Shown here: positions 1 through 11,091 of the stretch, piece by piece | How positions within the stretch are numbered: the stretch's first letter is position 1 | Layout of the letters: every line of letters begins with the position of its first letter | Origin: Staphylotrichum longicolle | Lineage: Eukaryota; Ascomycota; Sordariomycetes; Sordariales; Chaetomiaceae | DNA length: 64,000 nucleotides | Reading direction: 5' to 3' | NCBI GenBank assembly: GCA_019096155.1 | Contig: JAHCVI010000003.1 | Location: 2,666,001 to 2,730,000, forward strand | Translations under genes and position numbers: made by a program | The notes under the pieces: model-generated | Told to the model about the DNA's origin: nothing | Databases searched by the model: none | The model's input: only the letters and a program-made list of their open reading frames with translations

Positions 1-1964
1 CGGCTTCTGCACAGAAGACTTCCACGCTGTTATCTCGATGGCTTGCGAAGGAGCCCGATTCCAAGACGCAGCACCAAGCAGCGAGCATGCCGGACAAATC
101 TCCACCATCCAGCTTGCCGACTACAAGGGAAGACAACCTCTCTGAAACCGCCCCTTTTCTCCCGAGCTCCACAGATGCCGATGCCAACCCAACGACAAGC
201 TCCGGAGAGCCCGGACCCCCATCCCCGACCGACGAACCCGAACCGCCTATTCCCAGCATCGCCCCACCATCCCAGCCACCAGCACCCAGAACCATCACTC
301 TCGTCTCTCCTCGGCCGTTCAAGCGTGCCACGCAGGAGCTGGCGACCATCACGATCGGCGACCACACGGTGACGAGTCTGATCGGAAATCCTGCTAAACG
401 GGCCCGGGTGGATGACGTGGCAAGGCCAGCTCGGGCGGCGGAGGGGACTGGGAAGGGGCGGGCGAAGCCGGCGGCCCCCTTGCCGTCTTTTGGCGGGAGA
501 CTCTCGCAGTTGTTTTCGGCCTCGGCGGGTGCCGAGAAGAGGTCGGTGAGTGGGATTGGGGTTGTGGCTGGGGAGGCTGATGAGGATGGCAGCGAGGGGA
601 TGGAGGGGATTGACGAGGAGGAGGAGGACGAGGTTGATGATGATGGCGAGCACGTCGATGAGGGTGTTGGCGAGGGTACCGACGAGGAGATGAATGTGGA
701 TGTCGAGGAAGATGAGGACGCTGATGTGGATGATGAAGAGGAGGGTCTTTTCGTGTCACAATCCGGGGACAAATCGGCTGATGAGGATGATGACGAGGGC
801 GAAGGACCCAGCAGGCGGACACCAGAGCCGGCGCAGACTGAAGTTGCGGAGCCTTACGCGAACCCTGACACCCCGCTAAGGTCTGTCGAGCACTCGCCCG
901 AATGCGACCACGACCACGCAACGGATGACGACGAGTACGTCGACGAGGATGAGAAGAAGGCGCGGGAAGACAAAAAGGTTCAGGAGATGATAGACGCCGC
1001 CGAGGCTGCTGCTGAGCCGACGGAAGAGGGCGAGAAGCGCTCACAGTTGTTTGTCAAGGGGCGGTCGAAGCGGAAAGACATGACCTTGAATTTGGCGCAG
1101 CAAATCAAGACCAGCACGGACGACATCCAGAAGCGCCTTGAAGCGCTCACAAACCGCCTGCCACAGCCACACCGCAATCCCCCGTCAACGGCAAGCGCAG
1201 ACGGCCTTGAAGCAGCCGACGCGGAGGAGAAGCTCTCCCTCAAGATCACCAAATCCGACTTTTCCAAGATGCGCATCGTCGGGCAGTTCAACCTCGGTTT
1301 CATCCTCGCCGTCCGCGAAGCCGCGACCTCCACCACCCCTGACGACTCCCGCGCGGCAGACGAAGACGACGAGCTCTTCATTATTGATCAGCACGCGTCC
1401 GACGAGAAATACAACTTTGAGCGCCTCCAAACCATCACCACGGTACAATCACAACGCCTCGTCCAGCCCAAGACGCTCGACCTTACGGCGCTCGAAGAGG
1501 AGATTATCCTCGAGCACCTGCCGGCTCTCGAGCGCAACGGCTTCCTCGCACAGGTCGACACGTCGGGCGCCAAGCCCGTCGGCTCGCGCGTGCAGCTGCT
1601 GAGCCTGCCGCTCAGCCGGGAGACGACCTTTTCCGTGGCCGACCTGGAGGAGCTGATTTTCCTGCTAGCGGACAACCCGACCTCGAGCGCGACGACGATC
1701 CCGCGGCCGAGCAAGGTACGCAAGATGTTTGCCATGCGCGCGTGCCGGAGCAGCATCATGATTGGCAAGGCGCTGTCGGGGCGGCAGATGGAGAGGGTGG
1801 TCCGGCACATGGGCGAGATGGAGAAGCCGTGGAACTGCCCGCACGGCAGGCCGACGATGAGGCATCTGTGCGGGCTGGGCGCCTGGGCGGAGGGCGGGTT
1901 TGATGAGTTTGGCGGCGGTACGGATTGGGCTGCGTGGGCGAGGGAAAGGCGGGGGGAGGAGTAG
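1..1964 (+). CDS. pms1: DNA mismatch repair protein PMS1 (MutL homologue), C-terminal part
   Basis: The reading frame is open from base 3 to the stop at 1962-1964, so the gene starts left of the window and the N-terminal GHKL ATPase is missing. The visible part has a long, strongly acidic linker (about 600-1000) and then the MutL C-terminal dimerisation/endonuclease domain. The metal-binding endonuclease motif DQHASDEKYNFE lies at 1386-1421, in the pattern DQHA(X)2E(X)4E of PMS1/PMS2/MLH3. The later motifs ACRSSIMIG and CPHGRPTMRHL complete the active site. By family knowledge it pairs with MLH1 in the nucleus to form MutL-alpha, which nicks the mismatch-bearing strand. There is no intron in the visible part. 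PMS1 is preferred to MLH3 because of the domain layout and the FNLGFI segment before the motif. Confidence 0.9.
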   Translation, partial: ASAQKTSTLLSRWLAKEPDSKTQHQAASMPDKSPPSSLPTTREDNLSETAPFLPSSTDADANPTTSSGEPGPPSPTDEPEPPIPSIAPPSQPPAPRTITLVSPRPFKRATQELATITIGDHTVTSLIGNPAKRARVDDVARPARAAEGTGKGRAKPAAPLPSFGGRLSQLFSASAGAEKRSVSGIGVVAGEADEDGSEGMEGIDEEEEDEVDDDGEHVDEGVGEGTDEEMNVDVEEDEDADVDDEEEGLFVSQSGDKSADEDDDEGEGPSRRTPEPAQTEVAEPYANPDTPLRSVEHSPECDHDHATDDDEYVDEDEKKAREDKKVQEMIDAAEAAAEPTEEGEKRSQLFVKGRSKRKDMTLNLAQQIKTSTDDIQKRLEALTNRLPQPHRNPPSTASADGLEAADAEEKLSLKITKSDFSKMRIVGQFNLGFILAVREAATSTTPDDSRAADEDDELFIIDQHASDEKYNFERLQTITTVQSQRLVQPKTLDLTALEEEIILEHLPALERNGFLAQVDTSGAKPVGSRVQLLSLPLSRETTFSVADLEELIFLLADNPTSSATTIPRPSKVRKMFAMRACRSSIMIGKALSGRQMERVVRHMGEMEKPWNCPHGRPTMRHLCGLGAWAEGGFDEFGGGTDWAAWARERRGEE

Positions 1965-2250
1965 AGTTTGCCAAGGGCATGAGGATGTATGTGACATTGG
2001 GATCGGGTCTGCGAATTGTCGCCGGAGGAATACTCTTGTGATGTTTATTTTGGACAATTACAAAACACCAAATCCCGTAACCAACATACAAAACTGACAT
2101 GTGAGCAAAAATCCTCCATCAATCAATCCTCCATCTCCCTCATAACACAACCCAACCCAAACACCATGAACTCCAAACAACAACAGAACCCAACATCCTC
2201 CCCATCCTCCCACCAACAATACCATGATAATAATCAACAGCATCACTCAT

Positions 2251-4259
2251 TCAACACCCATACCTCGACCACCTCCCCTCCCCCCCTCCAGCCTTCACCC
2301 CCGCCCTCCCCTCCTCCGCCGCGCGGCCGCTCACGTTCCTCCTCCCGACCGTCCCGAGGTCCCCACCGCCGCCGCTGATGTCATTCCCCGACGACACCAC
2401 CCTCGCCCCCGCCCTACCGCCGCCGCCGCCGCCGCCGACGAGAATGGGCGGCGTCGCGGCCTTGAGCTCGCCGTACGGCTTGGAGTAGAAGGAGAAGTCG
2501 GCGTCGGGCTGGATCGAGCTGTCCCTGTTGCGCGGCGCCCACCCCGCCGGCTTGAGGTGTTGTTGCGGTTGGGATTGCTGCTGGTCGGTGATGTCGCCGC
2601 TGACGCGGCGGTCGTTGAGGGAGATGTCGGAGAGGACGGAGGCGCGGAGGCGGGAGAAGGGGGTGCGCGGGCGGCGGGCGCTCGGGGAGGAGGAGAGCTT
2701 GGTCTTGGTGGGGGAGGAGGAGGGAGAGGAAGTGGGGTTGGAGCGGAGCGGGTTGGGGTGGTGGTTGGAGTTTCCAGAGTTGGAGTTGGAACTGTTTCCG
2801 GGGCCGGGGGTGTAAAAGTTCTCCGCGGCGTCGGCGTCCGAGTCCGAGTCGGAGGAGGCGTCGAGGGTAGCGTAGCGTGGTTGGGAGGTGGGTTTGGATG
2901 AGGCGGCGGCGGCCGAGGAGCGGTTGCGCTGCTGGGTGCGGCTGATGAGCGACTCGGAGGCGTACCAGGTCTCGGTGAACTTGGCGGAGCGCGGCTGGAT
3001 GGTCTGGGCCGGGGAGACGGGCTCGGCGCGGTACGAAGGGACGGAGCCGGTGCTGGGGCGGCCGGTGTACATGGAGGTCGGGCGCGAGGGGCGGGCGCCG
3101 GTCTCGCCCAGAGGGATCTCCATGAGGGAGGCGCGGTGGGCCGAGGGCGGGGCGGACATGCGCTTCAGGTCCTGCGAGGTGGCCGAGTTGCGGTTGGCCG
3201 GGGCGACTTGGTACTGCCGGCTCGGGAGGTTCACGCGGGAGTCGCGCGAGGTGAAGGACGACTCGGAGTTCTGGCGGGTGTGCATGAACGGAATCGACGG
3301 CGGGCGGGAGCTGTCGTCGTAGAGCTGGCTCTCGCGCTTCTCGTCCGAGTAGGTCGAGGTGGTGGCGACGGAAGACTTGTTGCGCTTGTGGACGCGCGAG
3401 GTGAGGTTGGCCTCGAGCGGGTTCATGTCCGGGGGCATGGCAGAGATGCGGCGGAACATGACGGCGAGCCACAGTGCGATGACCAGAGAGAGCACATGCA
3501 GGCCGCCGGCACCAATCAGCCCGTAGTAGACCGAGGGGACCATGTACTGGACGACGTCTGGGTCGGCTCCTTGTTTTGCCTTCCACTCGTCATTCGTGTT
3601 GCGGGTCACGTTGGTCATGTAGGCGCCGTATGCGTACAGGGGAAGCACGCAGAGATCCGAGATGCCAGAGAAGATGTGGTATCCGGCTGACGAGCCAGGT
3701 GTCCGGGAGCCTGCCGGCCGGGCATGGTGGAAGACGCTGTAGAGGCAGTGAAGAATCACGACGCCCAGCTGGGTGCGGAGTTTGGTTAGTATGCCTCAAA
3801 AGAGGTCGGCCGTGATCAAGTTTAGAGCTTACCGTCGCGCCCATGATCCACCCAATCAACCCGGCCACGGCCATAACGGCGATGAGGCCAATTGCCGCGA
3901 AGATCTGGAGGACTCTAAGACACAGCTGCACGACCCGCATGCCCTTGATCCAGCCCTTTGTCCTGTAGCTCATGGGCTTGAACCTGGTCCGCCCGCCGGG
4001 CACCATGTGGGCACTGTCCCCATGTTAGCGCGAGTCTCATGACGGGAGTGTGGAATTTGGAGTCGCAATGGAATGCACAGGGAGAGTCATACTCGGGATG
4101 GCGGTTGAATGAGACAAGCGGGCCGTCGGGTTTGGGCTTCGGCTTCTTAGACTCGTAGCTCGCCCGGGTCACAGCCTTGGGGTCAAATGGGGTCGCTGGA
4201 AAGCGGTCCTCGTCTCGGTGGACGGCCTGGTACATGAAGGGCGCCTGGGAGCCCCCCAT
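2251..4259 (-). CDS. Fungal conserved four-helix membrane protein with long serine-rich tail, function unknown
   Basis: Three exons: 4093-4259, 3833-4013 and 2251-3768, giving about 621 residues. Both introns (4014-4092 and 3769-3832) have canonical GT/AG ends and branch sites (GCTAAC, ACTAAC), and all phases agree. The ATG at 4259 has a good context (CACAATGG). After about 70 soluble residues come four hydrophobic stretches: around LCLRVLQIFAAIGLIAVMAV, the following segment with GVVILHCLYSVF, one near DLCVLPLYAYGAY, and one near LIGAGGLHVLSLVIALWLAV. The remaining 400 residues are Ser/Pro/Arg-rich, low complexity and probably cytosolic, as in fungal plasma-membrane scaffold-like proteins. 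I do not recognise a named family. The gene converges on PMS1 with a 286-bp gap. A MARVEL-like fold is possible but unproven. Confidence 0.75.
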
Positions 4260-4881
4260 TGTGAACAGCTTCGGCTCGGCTTGATCTTGCAAAGGATGGA
4301 TTTTGAGGTTGGAATGTGATTTGGGTTCTCAGAAGGAACGCCAGGTGAGAGTTGGGTGGCATGAATCAGTTGTAATGCAGCCGAGTGGGAAAGTTGGACA
4401 GCGCCGCAGGGGATGCGTGGTTGACCGGGCAACCGTGTAAGCGCTGTCACATCACATCAATCATCGCTGCCACTGAAACGGCAGTCTGTGCGACCGACGC
4501 CCTGATTGGGACGGGAGACGCCTCAAACACCCAGTTGGACAAGTGTCCATCCTCATGTCTTTCTTTCTTTTTATTTTTCTTTTTTTCTCGAAAAAGTCAT
4601 TTCAGCTCTGTCATGTCCTTTTTGCTTCTACCATCTCCGAGGCGCAGTGGAGCATTCGGAGTGCCGCCGGCGATGGCCTGCTGCCCCGAGCTCCGCCTGT
4701 TCCGAGCCCACTGCCCGAGCCAACTGGACCCACTAAATGCCCGGCTTCAGGTACCTGGCTGTAGCACTTTCAACGGAGCGGATCCGGGCTTCGACTTTGA
4801 CTCAATGACATGCTTTGAGATGCTCAATACGTTCCCTTTGTGTTTCTCCAGACCGCTTTGAGTCCAAATTCAGATTCCAAC
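4260..4881. promoter_or_regulatory. Divergent promoter region between the membrane protein gene and ARH1
   Basis: This 622-bp spacer separates two divergently transcribed genes and must carry both 5' leaders. A pyrimidine-rich stretch (about 4558-4590) precedes the ARH1 side. I see no clear TATA box and no further gene. Confidence 0.4.
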
Positions 4882-6557
4882 ATGCTCCCAATACGGTGTG
4901 CCAAGGCTAGGCCTTGTGCAAACCTGAGAAACGCGCTGGATGCGTCATTCAAGGCAGGTCGAGCATCTCTTCGACGGCTTCCACGGAGCTTCTCGACAGC
5001 GCAGAGCGGCCGTGATGGACAGCCATTTCGGCTCGCTGTCATTGGCTCCGGCCCGGCTGGGTTTTACACGGCCTACAGAGCCATGTCCAAGATTCAAAAC
5101 GCCAAAGTCGACATGTACGAGGCACTGCCCGTGCCCTTTGGCCTCGTGAGGTTTGGCGTTGCTCCGGACCACCCTGAAGTGAAGAACTGCCAGGAAAAGT
5201 TTGAGGAAGTCGCTTCCTCTCCCAACTTCACCTTCATTGGCAACGTCTCCATTGGCACCAAGAGTGACCATCCAGACGGCGGTACCATTCCGCTGGCCAG
5301 CATCCTGCGCCATTACAACGCCGTGCTCTTCTCATACGGCGCCGCGAAGGACAGGACTCTGGGCATCCCCGGCGAGGACCTGAAGGGCGTTTACTCGGCT
5401 CGCGAGTTTGTTGGCTGGTACAACGGCCTTCCCGAGCACGCCGATCTCGCTCCTGATCTGACCCAGGGAGAAGAGGCCGTCATCATCGGCCAGGGAAACG
5501 TGGCCCTGGACGTGGCCCGGATGCTGCTCGAGGATGTGGACGTGCTTCGCAAGTCTGATATTGCCGAGCACGCCATCGAGACGCTCTCCAAGAGCAAAGT
5601 CAAGCGAGTCCACATCGTCGGCCGCAGAGGTCCAATGCAGGTGCGCTACCGCCCTCACCCCTTCTGACCAACCACCCAGACACCACTGACCCCCCCTCCA
5701 GGCCGCATTCACCATCAAAGAAGCCCGCGAGCTCATGCGCCTCCCCTCCGTCGCCTTCCACCCCATCGACACCACCCTGATCCCCTCCGACCTCAAATCC
5801 CTCCCGCGCGCCCCGCGCCGTCTCATGGACATCCTCCTCAAAGGCTCTCCCCCCGCCCTCCTCCTCCTCCTCCCCTTCCCAAAAGTCCTGGTCCCTCGAC
5901 TTCCTCCTCTCCCCCACCACCTTCAACACCACCTCCCCTTCCTCCCACCACCTCGCCTCGACAACCTTCACCCGCACGACCCTCTCCGCCCCCTTCGACC
6001 CCAAAGCCTACGCCCTCCCGGCGGACCCCTCCGAGCCCCCCGTCACGCTCCCCTCGCAGGTCGCCTTCCGCTCCATCGGCTACAAGTCGGAGCCGCTCCC
6101 GGAGTTCGCCCCGCTCGGCATCCCCTTCAACGACCGCTGGGGCGTCATCAGCAACGACGGCCGCGGGCGCGTGCAGCACGAGGAGCGCGGCCGCGACGCC
6201 GCCATGCAGATGGGCCGGTTCCCGGGCTTGTACTGCGCGGGGTGGGTCAAGCGGGGCCCCACCGGGGTGATCGCGTCGACGATGGAGGATGGGTTCGCGA
6301 CGGCGGATGCGATGGCGGAGGATTGGGGGAACAAGGGGGTCGAGTTTCTGAATGGGGAGGCTAGCGGAGACTTGGGGGGGTGGGAGGCGGTGAAGAGGGA
6401 AAATGGTTTGGAGGTTGGGGGGGAGAAAGGGGCGAGGGTGGTGGATTGGGCGGGGTGGAGGAGGATTGATGGCGCGGAGAGGGAGAGGGGGAGGAAGGTG
6501 GGGAAGGAGAGGGAGAAGTTTACGAGGACGGCGGATATGCTCGCTGTGGTGGGGTGA
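4882..6557 (+). CDS. arh1: Mitochondrial ferredoxin/adrenodoxin-NADP+ reductase (ARH1/FDXR), with an apparent frame break
   Basis: Flavoprotein that passes electrons from NADPH to mitochondrial ferredoxin for Fe-S cluster and heme A synthesis. Exon 1 is 4882-5640, a 61-bp phase-0 intron follows, and exon 2 is 5702-6557. The ATG at 4882 opens an Arg-rich, acid-free leader typical of a matrix-targeting sequence. Then come the FAD motif VIGSGPAGFYTA, the family segment PFGLVRFGVAPDHPEVKN and the NADP motif IIGQGNVALDVAR. The C-terminal part has the conserved GRFPGLYCAGWVKRGPTGVI. The reading frame changes between the RRLMDILLKGS segment (ends about 5847) and KSWSLDFLLSP (begins about 5881). Both sides are conserved in the family, so the gene is probably intact in life. 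With one base fewer in the C run at about 5849-5854 the protein is about 537 residues, the usual size. Confidence 0.85.
5846..5885 (+). other. Apparent +1 frame break inside ARH1
   Basis: A run of six C followed by CTC repeats lies where the ARH1 frame must move by one base. No GT...AG pair can act as an intron here. Removing one C from the run joins the two conserved halves through a Pro/Ser-rich linker. A base-calling or assembly error in the homopolymer is the simplest cause; a true mutation cannot be excluded. Confidence 0.7.
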
Positions 6558-6617
6558 CCTTTTGGGGTTTGTTGTCTTGATAGTTGTTTGTACATTTTGC
6601 TTTTGTGTAAGAGTAGT

Positions 6618-7670
6618 CTACGCCTTGCTCAGCTTCTCCGTCAGCTCGGGCACCTTCTCAAATAGATCCCCCACCAGCCCCACGTCGGCCACCTGGAAGA
6701 TGGGCGCGTCGGCGTCCTTGTTGATCGCCGCGATCACCTTGCTGTCCTTCATGCCCGCCAGGTGCTGGATCGCGCCCGAGATGCCCACCGCCATGTACAG
6801 CTGCGGTGCCACCACCTTGCCCGTCTGCCCCACCTGCAGGCTGTTGTCGGCGTACCCGCTGTCGACCGCCGCGCGCGAGGCGCCCACGGCCGCGCCCAGC
6901 GCGTCGGCCAGCGGCAGCATGATCTTGTCAAACTCCTCCTTGGACTTGAGACCGCGCCCACCCGACACCACCTTGCTCGCCGTCGCCAGGTCCGGCCGGT
7001 CCGACTTGGCCAGGTCCTCCGACACCCACTCGGTCGCGCTGTCCGCCTTGGGGTCGACGCCGTCCTCGACGGCCGCGGACCCGCCCGCGATGGCTGCCGC
7101 GGGGAAGGCGGTGCCCCGCACCGTGATCACCTTGATCGCGTCCGAGGACTCGACCGTCGCAATGGCGTTGCCGGCGTAGATGGGGCGCACAAACGTCTTG
7201 TCGTCCTCGATGGCCGTGATGTCCGAGATTTGCTGCGAGTCGAGCAGCGCGGCTACGCGGGGCATGACGTTCTTGCCAAACGCCGTGTTGCCCGCGATGA
7301 CGTGCGTGTAGCCGCCCTTCTTGATGTTCTCGACGAGCAGCGGGGCGTAGTTCTCGGGCAGGCCCTTGTCGTACGCGCCGTTCTCGACCGCAATGATCTT
7401 CTCGACGCCCTCGACCTTGGCGGCCTCGCCGGCCACCGCCTTGATGTTGCTGCCCGCGACGAAGCCGTGGACCGAGCCGCCGAGTTTCTGGGCCGCGCTG
7501 ATGGCGCTCAGCGAGCCGGCGTTGAGCTGGCCCTCGCGCTGCTCGAGAATGGCCAGAGCCGAGAGTAGGCGGCGGAGGGCGGCGGGGGACCGAGCAAAGG
7601 CGGGAGTGGTCGCATGCTGCAGTGTTGGGCGGGCGAGCCCCGAGAGCGCCCGGCGACCGGCCGACAACAT
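6618..7670 (-). CDS. Electron transfer flavoprotein alpha subunit, mitochondrial
   Basis: Single-exon gene of 350 residues, the normal size for ETF-alpha. The start at 7670 opens an Arg-rich mitochondrial leader (MLSAGRRALSGLARP). The N-terminal ETF domain follows. The C-terminal FAD-binding domain shows VVSGGRGLKSKEEF, SLQVGQTGKVVAPQLYMAVG, ISGAIQHLAGM and INKDADAPIFQVAD, the standard ETF-alpha FAD contacts. With ETF-beta it accepts electrons from acyl-CoA dehydrogenases in the matrix and hands them to ETF-ubiquinone oxidoreductase. Its stop lies 61 bp from the ARH1 stop (convergent), and it is divergent from the SWI3-type gene. In-frame sequence upstream of 7670 lacks another ATG in good context. 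Confidence 0.93.
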   Translation of the reverse strand: MLSAGRRALSGLARPTLQHATTPAFARSPAALRRLLSALAILEQREGQLNAGSLSAISAAQKLGGSVHGFVAGSNIKAVAGEAAKVEGVEKIIAVENGAYDKGLPENYAPLLVENIKKGGYTHVIAGNTAFGKNVMPRVAALLDSQQISDITAIEDDKTFVRPIYAGNAIATVESSDAIKVITVRGTAFPAAAIAGGSAAVEDGVDPKADSATEWVSEDLAKSDRPDLATASKVVSGGRGLKSKEEFDKIMLPLADALGAAVGASRAAVDSGYADNSLQVGQTGKVVAPQLYMAVGISGAIQHLAGMKDSKVIAAINKDADAPIFQVADVGLVGDLFEKVPELTEKLSKA

Positions 7671-8294
7671 GATTTCGAATGGAATTGGGTTGTTGGGGGG
7701 TGGCTGGCCGGCAGAGACTGTGTGATGCGAGCCAGTTGTTGCGACAAGCAGAAGACGGGACGGGACCTGGTTTCGAGGCTCGATGACGGATTGAAGCGGC
7801 CCGAGGTAAGCTTCGGAGGACCCACTTGGACCACTTACCCCGGACTTGCGCAACGCCAAGCGAGCGTGTGAAAGCGCCTGAAAGCGCTGAGGCGCAACAG
7901 AGCCTGTGGCGCTCCAACACTGGCAACGATCTCAGCCTGGTGTGGCTGGTCCCTGGCAGCAGCACGTGATGTGTTCCGTTGCTGGATGGACCGTGCACGC
8001 TGGCCGTGCTGGCTCCGCCTGGCTTGTCCAACGTGCTGCAGTCCCGTCGCGAACAATTTCTCCAACGCGACCGATCACGAACCTGCCCCCTTGCATCATC
8101 GCCAAAACAGCATTTTGCGCCCGCGGCCATCAAGAGGGCATTTCGCATCCCCCAATCTCTTCACCTCTTGGGTTCTGGTTTTGCTCACTTTGCGCTTTGG
8201 GAAACAATCTTGATTGGCCGTCTTATTTTCTAGGTGGCTGGTTCGCGACACCTGAATTCGACATCGCCTCTTTTCGAGCTCCATCGCCAACACC
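7671..8294. promoter_or_regulatory. Divergent promoter region, ETF-alpha / SWI3-type gene
   Basis: A 624-bp spacer with two start codons facing outward. It holds short direct repeats of AAGCGC and GCTGG-type words, but no recognisable gene, tRNA or TATA box. Confidence 0.4.
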
Positions 8295-10476
8295 ATGGAG
8301 GAGGGCTCGGTCAGCTACGGCACCCCGACGAATGGCGCATCGCCGGGCGCCAATCCAATCTTGGCGCAACCGCCTCTGCCCGATGCTAATGACCAGAATG
8401 AAGGTATGATGAGGTCGCCCGCTCAGCCACCCAGCCGCGTGTTAACGTGTCGCTGCGTCTAGACGTGCAGATGAGTGAGGGGCCCGCGATCAAGCAAGAT
8501 GACAGCACGCCCGCGCCTGGCGCAACATCAGACAACCCTCTCGACGCGCCCGAAGGCCCCCCTGCCGAGACAACTGGACTTGACGAGGAGATGGGAGACG
8601 CGCCAAAGAACGAGGCAGGCCAGGGCGACGGCGCTAACCAGAACGACGGCACCAGCGAGGCTAAGACCAAGGAGTTTATCGAGAACGCGGCGAGGGAACA
8701 CCTGATCTCGCAGACCCATGCGATTGTGCTCCCCAGCTACAGCACCTGGTTTGACATGAACACCATCCACAACATCGAGCGGAAAGCGTTGCCCGAGTTC
8801 TTCAACAACAGGAACCGAAGCAAGACCCCCGCCGTGTACAAGGACTACCGCGATTTCATGATCAACGCCTACAGGCTGAATCCGGTTGAGTATCTCACCG
8901 TCACGGCCTGCCGCCGCAACCTGGCGGGCGATGTCTGTGCCATCATGCGCGTGCACGCTTTCCTCGAGCAGTGGGGTCTCATCAACTACCAAGTACGATT
9001 AGAATAACCCATAACCCCCTCTTTCGAGAGTGTCACTAACAACTGCTGTAGGTGGATGCTGACCAGCGGCCATCTCACGTCGGCCCGCCCTTTACTGGAC
9101 ACTTCAAGATTATCTGCGACACCCCTCGTGGTCTTCAGCCCTGGCAACCCGCAGCTGACCCGGTCATTACCGAAGGCAAGCCAAGCAAGGATACCGAGGC
9201 CAAGGCGACGACCACCCCCGCGCCCAAGAGCGAGCTGAGCGTGGAAGTCGGCCGCAACATCTACGAGGCCAATGCCAAGAACAATAAGCTCAACAAGGGC
9301 GACAGCAAGACCAACGGTGAAACGCCGACAACTAATGGTGTGTCGGGCACCGAGGAGTTGACCAAGGCCCCGGTCGTCAAGGTCAACTGCTTCAACTGCG
9401 GCACCGACTGCACTCGCATCTACTATCACAGCGCGCAATCCGACCCCAGCAACAAGGCCAAGTACGACCTGTGCCCCAGCTGCTACCTCGAAGGGCGCTT
9501 GCCGGGCAACCAGACTAGCGCGCACTACACTCGGATGGAGAACCCGACGTACTCGTCCATCCTGGACAGGGAGGCACCTTGGAGCGACGCCGAGATCCTC
9601 CGCCTTCTCGAAGCCCTCGAGCGCTACGATGAGGACTGGGGTGAGATCGCCGAGTATGTGGGCACCCGGACGCGCGAGGAGTGCGTGCTGCAGTTCCTGC
9701 AGCTTGATATCGAGGACAAGTACCTCGAGTCGGAGAGGTTGGACGCGCCAATCGGCCTGCAGATGCTGGGCAGCCACGGCGGGCAGCTGCCCTTCAGTCA
9801 GACTGACAACCCTGTCATGTCGGTCGTCGGCTTCCTTGCGAGCCTTGCCGATCCCGCCAGCACGGCTGCCGCTGCCAACAAGTCGGCCGAGATCCTCAAA
9901 CAGAACCTCCGGAACCGGCTCGAGGGGGGCCCGCAAGCAGATGCCCAGGCCAACGGCAAGGGGAAGGAGAAGGAGGGCGAGGACTCGATGGACGTGGACA
10001 TCAGGCACGACGTCACCACGACGACCACGACCACGACCACGACGACAACCACCACCAAGCAATCCGCCATGGCCACCATCCCCCTCGCGAGCATGGGCGC
10101 CCGAGCCGGCGGCCTCGCCTCCCACGAGGAGCGCGAGATGACGCGGCTCGTTTCGTCGGCGGTCAACATCACCCTGGAGAAGATGGAGCTCAAGCTCCGG
10201 TACTTCAACGAGATGGAGGCGATCCTGCAGGCGGAGCGGCGCGAGCTGGAGCGCGGGCGGCAGCAGCTGTTCCTGGACCGGCTGTCGTTCAAGCGGCGCG
10301 TGCGTGATGTACAAGAGGGGCTGAAGCAGGCGGCGTCGGTGGGCGGCGACCAGGGCGTGCGCATGGCCCAGGACCTCCTGACGGACGGCCAGCGCATGAG
10401 CTTCCACGCCCCGCCCGCGGCCGGGGCCGTGCAGCCGCTGAGTGCCGAGGGCCCGATCAAGAAGTACGAGGCTTAG
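8295..10476 (+). CDS. rsc8: SWI3/RSC8-type chromatin-remodelling subunit (SWIRM-SANT protein)
   Basis: Exons 8295-8403, 8463-8992 and 9052-10476 give 687 residues; both introns are 59 bp with GTATGA and GTACGA donors. In order: an acidic/Pro-rich N-terminus; a SWIRM domain (about residues 90-190, from AREHLISQTHAIVLPSYSTW to EQWGLINYQV); a ZZ-like zinc segment with the pairs CFNCGTDC and CPSC; a SANT domain (APWSDAEILRLLEALERYDEDWGEI); a tract of 14 threonines; and a C-terminal coiled coil (LKLRYFNEMEAILQAERREL). These are the parts of Swi3/Rsc8/Ssr2, which dimerise in the core of SWI/SNF and RSC remodellers in the nucleus. Filamentous ascomycetes usually have one such gene serving both complexes (family knowledge), so it is probably essential. 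Confidence 0.92.
10015..10056 (+). repeat. ACG/ACC triplet repeat coding 14 threonines
   Basis: Fourteen consecutive ACN codons (mostly ACG and ACC) lie inside the SWI3-type gene between the SANT domain and the coiled coil. The repeat is an in-frame simple-sequence tract, likely to vary in length between strains. Confidence 0.85.
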
Positions 10477-11029
10477 GAGACCCCGTGGCTCGAGTATCAT
10501 GGCCTGCGGAACTCGGTGGGTGGGCTGCTGAATGACGAGTAGGCGCCTGTGGTGGTCGTCACGAGTTTGTTTGTTTCTTTGGGTTCTGTGGGCGGTTTCT
10601 CAGGCGTCATGGGTTTGGAAGGGATCGATGGGTATTATTGGTTGTGTGGGAGTAGTAGTGATGCTGTATGAAAAGAAGATTTCTCTTTTCTCTTTTGGTC
10701 GTATTAACCACCGGGCCCGAGTGTGGAATCCTGGTTAAGGGGATGGGCCTATCGCCTGACAACGCCTGACATTGTTAGCAGGCCTGCAAGTGGTGGATTT
10801 AGTATACCGTAGTTGGCCATACAATCGGGAACCTTGGGTCATAAGGTATCATGCGTTTTGAGCTGTGCCATTCCTTCTGCGTTGAAAGTGAGTTGATTGG
10901 CTTGTCGTCGTGGTCAGCGCACGCCATAACTCACACTGCCTGAGTGGAGAGCGAGCTTTGTGTCTCGCAGTCTGTGCACCTTCACAAGCAACCATGATGC
11001 GAAACACTTGAGTCTTGGCCCTGAACGGG

Positions 11030-11062
11030 AGCATCAAGATATCAACAACATATCTTGATGCT
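11030..11062. repeat. Perfect 13-bp inverted repeat with 7-nt loop beside the tRNA
   Basis: The arms AGCATCAAGATAT and ATATCTTGATGCT are exact reverse complements around the loop CAACAAC. The hairpin lies 17 bp beyond the oligo-T run that would end tRNA transcription. It is not needed for RNA polymerase III termination and its role is unknown. Confidence 0.9.
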
Positions 11063-11078
11063 AAAAGAGGGCCAAACC

Positions 11079-11083
11079 AAAAA
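11079..11083 (-). terminator. Pol III oligo-T terminator of tRNA-Leu
   Basis: Five consecutive T on the minus strand, 8 nt after the last base of the tRNA, the standard RNA polymerase III stop signal. Confidence 0.7.
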
Positions 11084-11091
11084 GCAAGAGA

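Noticed and set aside
8986..10500. 504-codon minus-strand frame opposite the SWI3-type gene
   Set aside because: Antisense shadow with a low-complexity Val/Ala/Leu/Arg composition and no motif.
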